The notes under the pieces were generated by a model. The model did not search any database. It was given only the letters and a program-made list of their open reading frames with translations, and was not told where the DNA came from. From CAYLMG01 sp964464635 (GTDB taxonomy: Bacteria; Planctomycetota; Phycisphaerae; Sedimentisphaerales; Anaerobacaceae), in contig CAYXGT010000105.1 of NCBI GenBank assembly GCA_964464635.1, forward strand, positions 1-8,004: a stretch of DNA of 8,004 nucleotides, written 5' to 3'. Position numbers and translations under genes: made by a program. This document shows positions 1 to 7,711 of this stretch, piece by piece; positions within the stretch are counted from its first letter, which is position 1, and each line of letters opens with the position of its first letter.

Positions 1-212
1 TTTTACAAGAACTTGCTCAAGAATACCAAGGTAAGCTCAATATTTACAGAGTAGATACACAAGCTCAGCAGGAATTAGCGGCCACTTTCGGCATTCAGAG
101 TATCCCCAGTATGCTTTTTGTACCGCTAAATGACAAACCACAAATGGCAATGGGCGCCTTACCAAAAAAAGCCCTTGAGAAAGCAATAAAGGAAGTGTTG
201 AAAGTTGAATAA
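1..212 (+). CDS. Thioredoxin-family protein, C-terminal part (5' end outside window)
   Basis: An open frame enters from the left edge (first whole codon at 3) and ends at TAA 210-212, leaving 69 visible residues. The segment FGIQSIPSMLFV carries the thioredoxin-fold cis-proline (IPS, about visible residue 35). It is followed by the typical final beta-hairpin, with KPQMAMGALPK, and the C-terminal amphipathic helix KALEKAIKEVL. The ending resembles the short thioredoxins of Bacteroidetes-like bacteria. The redox CXXC site would lie upstream of the window, so activity cannot be confirmed. If it is present, the role would be cytoplasmic dithiol-disulfide exchange. A thioredoxin-like domain at the end of a longer protein is the alternative. 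No T-rich terminator follows the stop. Confidence 0.85.
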   Translation, partial: LQELAQEYQGKLNIYRVDTQAQQELAATFGIQSIPSMLFVPLNDKPQMAMGALPKKALEKAIKEVLKVE

Positions 213-666
213 TAGGGATTTATGCCCTAATCGCTGTCCTTCCTGCAAAACTCCGTCCCCGAACCATCAACGCTTTTACTTCTCGGCTTGGGTGTCCCTA
301 TTTTAGCGAGGTTGATAAGAAAACGCTGAAAGTTTTAAAATAATCATCAGTTTTTCCTCTCTTGCTTTGCTTCACACGGCGAACGGCGCTACCTCCGTTA
401 TGAGCAATTTTTCACAACAGATTTCCAAAAAATCAAAAAATCGAACAAAATTAAGCATCCGCCTGTAACTTATGTAAAGTGCCCTGCTGTTCAGGATTGA
501 CAAATATAGCAAAAAAGGCTGTCGAGCTCGCGGGTGCAGATTTAAAAAATAAATGATGTTACAATAAGCCTCAACGGAAATTTAATAAAAACGAACTATT
601 TTTAAGCTCAAATTTAATATAATTAGAAAAGCAAAAATCAATATTCAATATGCAAGGAGCTTTAAG
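213..666. other. 454-bp AT-rich intergenic region upstream of ferritin
   Basis: No convincing gene is present. Visible items are as follows. AATAGGGA (211-218) is an inverted repeat of TCCCTATT (295-302), with a smaller TAGGG/CCCTA hairpin at 213-228 inside it. A TTGACA hexamer lies at 497-502 but has no good -10 at 16-18 bases. A TATAAT lies at 618-623 without a recognisable -35. A doubtful 33-codon ORF with a TTG start overlaps the end of the thioredoxin gene (205-306). The last 130 bases are strongly A/T-rich, as expected for a leader or promoter. I recognised no Fur box, riboswitch or tRNA. Confidence 0.6.
618..623 (+). promoter_or_regulatory. Candidate -10 element for the ferritin-azoreductase operon
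   Basis: A perfect TATAAT lies 43 bases before the ferritin ATG in very A/T-rich DNA. Transcription would start near 630 and give a leader of about 37 nt. The hexamer position 17 bases upstream does not resemble TTGACA, and the surrounding sequence is so A/T-rich that a chance match is likely. Confidence 0.3.
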
Positions 667-1185
667 ATGTTAAGTGAAAAAATCCAGCAGGCTCTCAACG
701 ACCAGATCAATGCGGAGCTGTATTCTTCGTATCTGTATCTATCGATGCAGGCCTACTTCGAATCTATCAATCTTCCCGGCTTTGCGAACTGGATGAAGGC
801 ACAGACTCAGGAGGAGCTTATGCACGCAATTAAACTTTATGATTTCATAAACGAGCGTAACAGCCGGGTCCTTCTAAATGCAATCGATAAGCCCGCCGCC
901 GACTGGAAGTCACCATTGGATGTCTTTGAGCAGGTCTTCAAACATGAGCAGAAGGTAACAGCTCTGATAAACAACCTTGTCAATCTCGCTGCTGATGAAA
1001 AAGACCATGCAACGGTTAACTTTTTGCAGTGGTTTGTAAATGAGCAGGTGGAGGAAGAAGCCTCGGCTGATGCCGTTCGACAGCAGCTTAAATTAATGAA
1101 AACTGCGCCGGGCGGGCTTTTTATGCTCGACAAGGAATTGGCCCAGAGAGTTTTCACACCGCCGGCTACAAAGGAAGGAGCTTAA
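667..1185 (+). CDS. ftnA: Bacterial non-heme ferritin (FtnA type)
   Basis: This 172-residue protein has the usual length of bacterial ferritin and is predicted to build the cytoplasmic 24-mer shell that oxidises Fe(II) and stores it as a ferric mineral. The diiron ferroxidase ligands are all present at the same numbering as Escherichia coli FtnA: E17, E50, H53, E94 and E130, plus Q127. The third-site acidic residues E49, E126 and E129 and the conserved Y24 and W122 are also there, so it should be an active ferroxidase. No methionine heme ligand typical of bacterioferritin stands out. The ATG has a strong SD (AAGGAG 654-659) seven bases upstream. The azoreductase-like gene starts two bases after the stop, so the two are almost certainly co-transcribed. 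This suggests a shared role in iron and redox stress. Confidence 0.96.
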   Translation: MLSEKIQQALNDQINAELYSSYLYLSMQAYFESINLPGFANWMKAQTQEELMHAIKLYDFINERNSRVLLNAIDKPAADWKSPLDVFEQVFKHEQKVTALINNLVNLAADEKDHATVNFLQWFVNEQVEEEASADAVRQQLKLMKTAPGGLFMLDKELAQRVFTPPATKEGA

Positions 1186-1187
1186 TT

Positions 1188-1817
1188 ATGGCACGATTAC
1201 TATACATACAAAGTTCATCGATAAAGGAAATCTCTTATTCAATCAAAGCTGCGGATGCCTTCGCCGAAGAGTATAAAAATAAACACCCCAATGACGAAAT
1301 TGTGAAGATGAACCTTTTCGAAACGGACCTGCCCGCATTTGACGGCCTCGCCGTCGAGGCAAAATATAAAATCCTGCACGGCAAAGAACATACCGAAAAA
1401 CAATCAAAGATATGGGGCAATATTAAAAAGACAATCGAACAATTTACAAGTGCCGACAAATACCTTTTAGCTGTTCCAATGTGGAACTTTTCAATTCCCT
1501 GGCGACTAAAGCAATACATAGATATTCTTGTCCAGCCGGGATTGACGTTCACCTACAGCAACGATAAAGGCTACCAGGGCCTTGTCAAAGGAAAACCCCT
1601 GCTGGTTGTTTACGCACGCGGCGGCCAGTATCCGCCTGACAGCGACTTTGCAGCATATGACCTGCAGACAAAATACATCGAGCTGATTTTCAGTTTTCTT
1701 GGCTTTGAAAACATACAGTCAATAATTATAGAGCCGACACTGGCCGGCCCTGATACGGCTGAAGCAAAACTAAAACAAGCCGTTAAAAAAGCTAAACAAT
1801 TAGCCCAGAACTTCTAA
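1188..1817 (+). CDS. azoR: FMN-dependent NADH:quinone/azo oxidoreductase (AzoR family)
   Basis: This is a 209-residue flavodoxin-fold protein of normal AzoR length. The N-terminal strand and phosphate loop (LLYIQSSSIKEISYS, residues 4-18) matches the FMN phosphate-binding segment. PMWNFSIPWRLKQYID (97-112) is the family signature that wraps the isoalloxazine ring. ARGGQY (143-148) matches the second flavin-contacting loop. Family members are homodimeric cytosolic enzymes that reduce quinones, and azo dyes in vitro, by two-electron transfer from NAD(P)H. The physiological substrate cannot be read from sequence. The gene follows ferritin with a 2-base gap. Its SD (AAGGAG, 1175-1180) lies inside the ferritin 3' end, and the stretch around it nearly repeats the ferritin SD region (AAGGAGCTT before both). 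Coupling to ferritin is consistent with quinone or thiol stress protection, which is an inference. Confidence 0.9.
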   Translation: MARLLYIQSSSIKEISYSIKAADAFAEEYKNKHPNDEIVKMNLFETDLPAFDGLAVEAKYKILHGKEHTEKQSKIWGNIKKTIEQFTSADKYLLAVPMWNFSIPWRLKQYIDILVQPGLTFTYSNDKGYQGLVKGKPLLVVYARGGQYPPDSDFAAYDLQTKYIELIFSFLGFENIQSIIIEPTLAGPDTAEAKLKQAVKKAKQLAQNF

Positions 1818-1824
1818 ATTGGAA

Positions 1825-1844
1825 CGCCTAATCAGCTTAGGGCG
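1825..1844 (+). terminator. Weak hairpin after azoR
   Basis: CGCCTAA (1825-1831) can pair with TTAGGGCG (1837-1844) across a 5-nt loop, with one bulged G. No T-tract follows (CCTGATATCG), so it may be a weak or Rho-assisted terminator or only a 3'-end stabiliser. Confidence 0.3.
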
Positions 1845-1905
1845 CCTGATATCGTTTAAAAAAGGAAAACATACATCACAAAATCAGAAGTTTTTTCAGT
1901 TATCC

Positions 1906-1933
1906 TTGACCTTTCAGCCTCGTTGTGTATAAT
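1906..1933 (+). promoter_or_regulatory. Sigma-70-type promoter of the beta-barrel gene
   Basis: TTGACC (1906-1911) and a perfect TATAAT (1928-1933) are separated by 16 bases. Transcription would begin near 1940, giving a leader of roughly 64 nt before the ATG at 2004. This is the best promoter match in the window. It also rules out translation from the upstream in-frame TTG at 1923, because that codon sits just in front of the -10 box. Confidence 0.7.
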
Positions 1934-2003
1934 TCATCGTCTTAATATTGCAGGATTGATTAAACGCATAAAACCTTGGTTTAACTTGTTTTGGAGCGTC
2001 CAA

Positions 2004-2768
2004 ATGAGGAAAAATCTTTTTCTAACAACGATTATTCTTTTAGCTGCAGCATCTTTTTCCATCGCAGAAGAACAGGACATCAGTGTCACTTTCGATTTAT
2101 CTTATCACAGCAAATGGCTCAGCAAAGGTGCCGAAGGTTATGGCCAGCAGGGTGCGCTTTTTAAGACTCTCGATATCGACCTTTGGGGCACGGGTTTCGG
2201 TTTCAAAGTCACTCACAGAAACGCCACCGGCAGCGGTTACGTTGACAAAACAAGATTCGATTACAGGCCGTATTATAAAAACCTGCTCTTTGAAGGCGCG
2301 CCATACCAGACGAATTACAATATCAGTGTCGGTTACGAACATTATCCCGGCCTGGCAAGACACAAGGCAAATACAACCTGGGAATGGATTTTTGCCTTCT
2401 CCTGGCCAAACCTGCTGCCTGAAGGTTTCACTCCTCAATATATCGCTCATTATGAGTATCCCGTCAGCGGCGGTGACATAAACAGAAAAGTTTCCGGCTG
2501 GGTACATCGTTTTATTCTCGGTTATGATATAAATACTTCAGAGCTGCCGCATCCTCTGCATTTGTCCTCCGAAGTAGCTTATTATGACGGGCTCGGAGAC
2601 AACGCTCACGATTGGGGATACGCAACTTTCGGGCTGTCAACAAAGCTAACAATCAGTGAAAATCTGGATTTCATCCCCGGCGTATATCAGCAGATAACAA
2701 TGGACGATTCCGTCAGCAAACGCAAGGACATTACATATTGCATTTTAACAATGAAATATAAATTTTAA
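2004..2768 (+). CDS. Secreted, probably outer-membrane beta-barrel protein of unknown function
   Basis: The protein has 254 residues from the ATG at 2004, preceded by GGAG (1993-1996) at seven bases. The frame is open upstream to a TTG at 1923, but that lies at the promoter. Residues 1-21 form a classical signal peptide: MRKN, a hydrophobic core, then SIA before EEQ, suggesting signal peptidase I cleavage after A21. The mature part is rich in Tyr, Trp, Phe and Gly with alternating polar/apolar strands (for example ISVTFDLSYHSKWLS, FGFKVTHRNA, YNISVGYEHY, KLTISENLDFIPGVYQQ). It ends in Phe (MKYKF), as outer-membrane barrels recognised by the Bam machinery do. I do not recognise a family and no catalytic motif is evident. 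It is a monocistronic unit with its own promoter and terminator, so neighbours give no clue to its role. A small porin or structural barrel is the most likely class. Confidence 0.75.
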   Translation: MRKNLFLTTIILLAAASFSIAEEQDISVTFDLSYHSKWLSKGAEGYGQQGALFKTLDIDLWGTGFGFKVTHRNATGSGYVDKTRFDYRPYYKNLLFEGAPYQTNYNISVGYEHYPGLARHKANTTWEWIFAFSWPNLLPEGFTPQYIAHYEYPVSGGDINRKVSGWVHRFILGYDINTSELPHPLHLSSEVAYYDGLGDNAHDWGYATFGLSTKLTISENLDFIPGVYQQITMDDSVSKRKDITYCILTMKYKF

Positions 2769-2775
2769 ACGTTCC

Positions 2776-2810
2776 GAGCCCGTTCAAAAATAAAGCGGGC
2801 TCATTTTTTT
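2776..2810 (+). terminator. Rho-independent terminator after the beta-barrel gene
   Basis: GAGCCCG (2776-2782) pairs perfectly with CGGGCTC (2796-2802) around a 13-nt A-rich loop. After one A it is followed by seven T (2804-2810). It separates the beta-barrel unit from the acetyl-CoA synthetase unit. Confidence 0.85.
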
Positions 2811-2880
2811 AGAGGGTTTAGAGAATATAAATTTTTTGAGAAGAATCTGTTAACAATTTTTACGAACAAAGGAGAATGTT

Positions 2881-4860
<1,980 letters not shown>

Positions 4861-4877
4861 TAAGCTTAAAAAAACCA

Positions 4878-4914
4878 GCTACCGGACGTATGTTACCAAA
4901 CATACGTCCGGTGC
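4878..4914 (+). terminator. Perfect 14-bp hairpin between acs and the OFA transporter gene
   Basis: ACCGGACGTATGTT (4881-4894) pairs without mismatch with AACATACGTCCGGT (4899-4912) around the 4-nt loop ACCA. Two further GC pairs are possible beyond one bulged T. Only a short ATTTTA follows, so termination may be partial. An A-run (4867-4874) precedes it. It could be an intergenic attenuator or mRNA-stabilising hairpin that sets the acs:transporter ratio, or a terminator ahead of a separately transcribed gene. Confidence 0.6.
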
Positions 4915-4936
4915 ATTTTAACGAAAGGGATTGATT

Positions 4937-6244
4937 ATGAGCGAAGGGAAAATTATGAATCGCTGGCTTGTTGTCGTTGGCGGTATCTTAATCCAGCTCT
5001 GCCTCGGAGCAATTTACGCCTGGTCAGCCTTTACGAAAAAGCTGAATATCGAGCCTTACAATTTCAGCAAGACACAGACACAGATTATCTTTTCGGTTGG
5101 CCTGCTGTCATTCGCAGTGATAATGGCTCTCATCGCCGGCAAGTGGCAGAAAAAGGCAGGCCCGAGAACCGTAGCCATTACCGGCGGAATCGTCCTCGGC
5201 GCAGGTTATATCCTTGCCGGACTTGTCGGAACAAGTTTCTGGGGAATTTTGCTGGGCGTGGGAATTCTCGGAGGAGCAGGTATCGGTCTCGCTTACGTCT
5301 GCCCCATAGCAGCCCTGGTAAAATGGTTCCCTGACAAGAAAGGAATGATAACAGGTCTTGCCGTTGCAGGTTTCGGATTCGGCGCACTTTTATGGGTAAT
5401 GCTGACAGGCGGCTTTAAGTTCGGCTCCTGGGTAAACCTTACACCGGGCTGGGACGGATTATACGGAATGGGATGGTCGGTAAATAAAGTCTTTATTTTA
5501 TACGGAATCTTATTTGCGGTCCTCGTCGGTATCGGTTCTATTGTTATGGTTAATCCTCCTGAAGGTTTCCGGCCCGCAGGCTGGAGCCCCCCGCCGGCGG
5601 CGGACGCCGCAAGTACCGGCGGAATCGATTATTCGGTTTCAAAAATGGTCAGGACTGCCCAATACTGGATTCTATTTTCAACATTTACTGTCGGCGCACT
5701 TGCAGGGCTTATGGTCATAGGAATTATTAAACTTTTCGGTTACGATGTCCTGACAGCGAACAATGTCGAAGGAACAAAAGCCCTTGCAATAACCAATACG
5801 GCAATGGGACTTTTCTATGCACTGTTAAACGGGCTCGGAAGAATCGTCTGGGGAACAATCTCCGACAGGCTCGGCCGAAAAACATCCATTGTTCTTATGA
5901 GCACCCTCCAGGGCATAATGATGATTATTTTCTTCTTCATTGGCGGAAACGAATGGGGCCTCTATATCGGGGCCGCGATAATCGGTTTCAATTTCGGCGG
6001 AAACTTCGCTCTGTTCCCTGCCGCAACCGCCGACATATTTGGAAATAAAAATGTCGGGCTCAATTACCCTTACGTCTTTCTCGCATACGGTGTTGGCGGC
6101 GTTGTAGGGCCGATTCTCGGCGGATATATGGGCGACCATCAGGCCTGGATCTGGGCATTCATACCAGCCGGCATCGCCTGCCTCGTCGTTGCTGCAATTT
6201 CAACACGGCTTAAACCGATTAAACTCATCGCGGATGCCGGTTAA
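4937..6244 (+). CDS. MFS transporter, oxalate:formate antiporter (OFA) family, probable monocarboxylate carrier
   Basis: The protein has 435 residues from the ATG at 4937, with SD AAAGGGA (4924-4930) six bases upstream. A second ATG at 4955 (MNRWLVVVGG) also has a GAAGGGAA site and is a credible alternative start. About twelve hydrophobic segments lie in two halves, split by a soluble loop near 205-235 (NPPEGFRPAGWSPPP). The opening WLVVVGGILIQLCLGAIYAWS (residues 10-30) is typical of OFA carriers. GRIVWGTISDRLGRK (301-315) is the MFS loop motif between helices 8 and 9. The helix-11 region reads NYPYVFLAYGVGG (376-388), with Tyr where, as I recall, the oxalate carrier OxlT has its substrate lysine, so oxalate is unlikely. 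Position after acs suggests acetate, pyruvate, lactate or a similar acid; this is inferred from context only. Confidence 0.88.
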   Translation: MSEGKIMNRWLVVVGGILIQLCLGAIYAWSAFTKKLNIEPYNFSKTQTQIIFSVGLLSFAVIMALIAGKWQKKAGPRTVAITGGIVLGAGYILAGLVGTSFWGILLGVGILGGAGIGLAYVCPIAALVKWFPDKKGMITGLAVAGFGFGALLWVMLTGGFKFGSWVNLTPGWDGLYGMGWSVNKVFILYGILFAVLVGIGSIVMVNPPEGFRPAGWSPPPAADAASTGGIDYSVSKMVRTAQYWILFSTFTVGALAGLMVIGIIKLFGYDVLTANNVEGTKALAITNTAMGLFYALLNGLGRIVWGTISDRLGRKTSIVLMSTLQGIMMIIFFFIGGNEWGLYIGAAIIGFNFGGNFALFPAATADIFGNKNVGLNYPYVFLAYGVGGVVGPILGGYMGDHQAWIWAFIPAGIACLVVAAISTRLKPIKLIADAG

Positions 6245-6268
6245 AAAATTCCCTCGATAATAATAAGG

Positions 6269-6300
6269 CGCCGGTTTGAAACAAAGCCGGCGTTTTTTTT
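6269..6300 (+). terminator. Strong Rho-independent terminator after the OFA transporter gene
   Basis: CGCCGG (6269-6274) pairs with CCGGCG (6287-6292). TTT/AAA pairing extends the stem past one bulged G. Eight T follow (6293-6300). It ends the plus-strand acs-transporter block before the convergent acuC-like gene. Confidence 0.88.
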
Positions 6301-6308
6301 ATTTGAAC

Positions 6309-6453
6309 TTGCTTTGTAAAAAACACTTCTATTGTCATTCCCGCGGAAGCCCTCGGCCTCGCCGAGAGGCGGGCGGGAATCTATCTTTTGAAAGCCTGGA
6401 TTCCGCAACAAGTGCGGAATGACAACTTAACAAGTTTCATTCCTACAAAGCAA
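6309..6453. repeat. Outer 10-bp inverted repeat enclosing the palindromic element
   Basis: TTGCTTTGTA (6309-6318) and TACAAAGCAA (6444-6453) are perfect reverse complements. They enclose the 94-bp repeat element almost symmetrically, with 13 and 18 bases in between. This could be an original stem-loop into which the element inserted, or part of a larger folded 3' end shared by the two convergent genes. Confidence 0.55.
6332..6425. repeat. Palindromic intergenic repeat (REP/MITE-like), two-hairpin copy
   Basis: The 94-bp unit begins TTGTCATTCC (6332-6341) and ends GGAATGACAA (6416-6425), which are perfect terminal inverted repeats. The left half folds through ATTCCCGC (6337-6344) with GCGGGAAT (6373-6380), and its arm contains CTCGGC-ctc-GCCGAG (6352-6366). 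The right half folds through ATTCCGC (6400-6406) with GCGGAAT (6414-6420). GTCATTCCCGC...GCGGGAATC repeats of this style are widespread, multi-copy, noncoding intergenic elements in many bacteria. It sits in the gap between two convergent genes and is followed, in minus-strand sense, by a T6 run (6318-6323). It could therefore double as the acuC terminator. Confidence 0.8.
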
Positions 6454-6466
6454 TTTTAAGTTAGAA

Positions 6467-7603
6467 TTATAAGCCGTGAATTTTGAAAACACTCCCCTTG
6501 ATTTTTTCTATCGTCGCATCAAGTACAGGCACAACAGCATCTTTTCTCGCCTTGCTTATCGGCAACTCCCTGTCACGCAATCCTCCCTGCCAGTCTGTGC
6601 TTTGAAGCATCACACCGCCCAGCCCGATATTCTTATCAAACCCACTGTTAGCCCCGCTTAAAACACTCCAGGCAAGCGACCACGCCCGCACTGTGTTCTC
6701 CATATTATACCCGCCGCCGCCGGTCATAAGTATCGGCTTGTCGAAACCCAAAAGTGAATTGATAATCTCCGCATAAATGTTATTCGTCAGGTACAGATTC
6801 GCCAGAGGGTCACCGGCAAGGCCGTCAGCACCAAGCTCGAAAACGATTACATCGGGCTTGTACGCACCAATCAAAGGCTCAGCGATTTCTCGGTACGCCT
6901 TCAGATAAGCCTCATCATACGTCCCCACCGGTAAAGGGACATTTACGCAATATCCCTTTCCCTCACCCATGCCGATATCATCCTCGAAACCCGTCCCCGG
7001 AAATAAGGTTCGCCCGCTCTGGTGAAATGAAATCGTCATAACGTCGCTTCTGTCATAAAAGGCATCCTGCACACCATCGCCGTGATGAACGTCAACATCA
7101 AGATACAAAACCTTCTTGCCAGCCCCCGCGAGCTCTAAACAGCCGAGCGCATTATCATTCATATAGCAGAACCCTGATGCCTTTTCAGGGCCCGCATGAT
7201 GCAGGCCACCCGCCGGGTTAAAGGCTGCATCTATTTTGCCTTCGATTATAAGCTTCGCACCCAGAAGCGTCGCCCCGCACGCAAGAGCCGAATACTCATA
7301 CATCCCCTTAAAGACCGGGCAATCCATCGTCCCGATTCCCATCGTCATAGCGTCAGCCGCGAATTTGCCGTCGTTCGAAGCCTTCAACGCGTGAAGATAG
7401 CGGGCCTTATGGAATTTTTTCAGTGTCACTCTGTCAGCCGCCTCCTGTGCAATTTCACTTATACTCTCTCCGCTCAAAAGCCCCATAGAATTCAGAACCT
7501 GCCGCGTCCTGCCTGCCCTTGTCGTATTGAACGGACTTTCAGCCGGGTAAGGATATTTTTCCAGCTCAGCACTATAAATAAAAACCGCTCTTCTCTTCTC
7601 CAA
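6467..7603 (-). CDS. acuC: AcuC-like zinc-dependent deacetylase (class I histone deacetylase superfamily)
   Basis: This 378-residue protein is close to the usual AcuC length. It has the HDAC catalytic set: the charge-relay pair H135-H136 in GGLHHAGPEK, zinc ligands D171 and H173 in DVDVHHGDGVQD, zinc ligand D260 in ELGADGLAGD, and the transition-state tyrosine Y299 in GGGGYN. SGFCYMNDNALG (143-154) is also family-typical. In Bacillus subtilis AcuC removes acetyl groups from acetyl-CoA synthetase and restores its activity. The acs gene, 1.6 kb away and convergent, makes the same role likely here. The start is TTG (codon 7603-7601) with GAGGGAG five bases upstream. No in-frame ATG exists before an in-frame stop inside the neighbouring repeat. 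A polyamine- or other-substrate amidohydrolase of this fold is the alternative. Confidence 0.92.
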   Translation of the reverse strand: MEKRRAVFIYSAELEKYPYPAESPFNTTRAGRTRQVLNSMGLLSGESISEIAQEAADRVTLKKFHKARYLHALKASNDGKFAADAMTMGIGTMDCPVFKGMYEYSALACGATLLGAKLIIEGKIDAAFNPAGGLHHAGPEKASGFCYMNDNALGCLELAGAGKKVLYLDVDVHHGDGVQDAFYDRSDVMTISFHQSGRTLFPGTGFEDDIGMGEGKGYCVNVPLPVGTYDEAYLKAYREIAEPLIGAYKPDVIVFELGADGLAGDPLANLYLTNNIYAEIINSLLGFDKPILMTGGGGYNMENTVRAWSLAWSVLSGANSGFDKNIGLGGVMLQSTDWQGGLRDRELPISKARKDAVVPVLDATIEKIKGSVFKIHGL

Positions 7604-7608
7604 CTCAG

Positions 7609-7615
7609 CTCCCTC
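7609..7615 (-). promoter_or_regulatory. Shine-Dalgarno site that decides the TTG start of acuC
   Basis: On the minus strand GAGGGAG is followed by five bases (CTGAG) and then TTG GAG AAG. Going further upstream the frame has no ATG or GTG and meets TGA within the repeat element. The TTG at 7603-7601 is therefore the best-supported start. Confidence 0.65.
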
Positions 7616-7638
7616 AAATCCCAGACATAATTTATTGT

Positions 7639-7686
7639 GTCATTCCCGCACACCTGTCCTGAGCCTGCCGAAGGAGGCGGGAATCC
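7639..7686. repeat. Second copy of the palindromic repeat, single-hairpin version
   Basis: GTCATTCCCGC (7639-7649) matches the left end of the 6332-6425 element. ATTCCCGC (7642-7649) pairs with GCGGGAAT (7677-7684), then CCA. The 27-base arm between them (CCTGTCCTGAGCCTGCCG and flanks) is unrelated to the arm of the first copy. The right-hand hairpin is missing. It lies between the 35-residue gene and acuC on the minus strand and would be transcribed as a hairpin in a shared mRNA. Confidence 0.75.
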
Positions 7687-7711
7687 ACAAAATCTTATAT
7701 AAACCGAACAA

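Noticed and set aside
497..502. TTGACA as a -35 box for ferritin
   Set aside because: At 16-18 bases downstream the sequence is CTGTCG, TGTCGA or GTCGAG, none of which resembles a -10 element.
837..1157. Minus-strand ORF inside ferritin
   Set aside because: Antisense shadow of a gene with all metal ligands. It is Ser/Cys/Arg-rich with no recognisable motif.
1923..2003. N-terminal extension of the beta-barrel ORF from TTG 1923
   Set aside because: The TTG lies just before the TATAAT box, has no SD, and would bury the signal peptide 27 residues inside the protein. The ATG at 2004 has GGAG at seven bases and starts a classical signal peptide.
4937..6244. Naming the carrier oxlT
   Set aside because: The family match supports OFA only. 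The oxalate-binding lysine appears to be replaced and no oxalate decarboxylation genes are nearby.
7196..7630. 144-codon plus-strand ORF
   Set aside because: It lies almost entirely antisense to the acuC-like gene, whose catalytic motifs are complete. The composition is shadow-like, with no family resemblance.
6332..7686. CRISPR array made from the two similar repeats
   Set aside because: Only two copies exist more than 1 kb apart, of different length, with a gene between them. They are palindromic intergenic elements, not regular repeat-spacer units.
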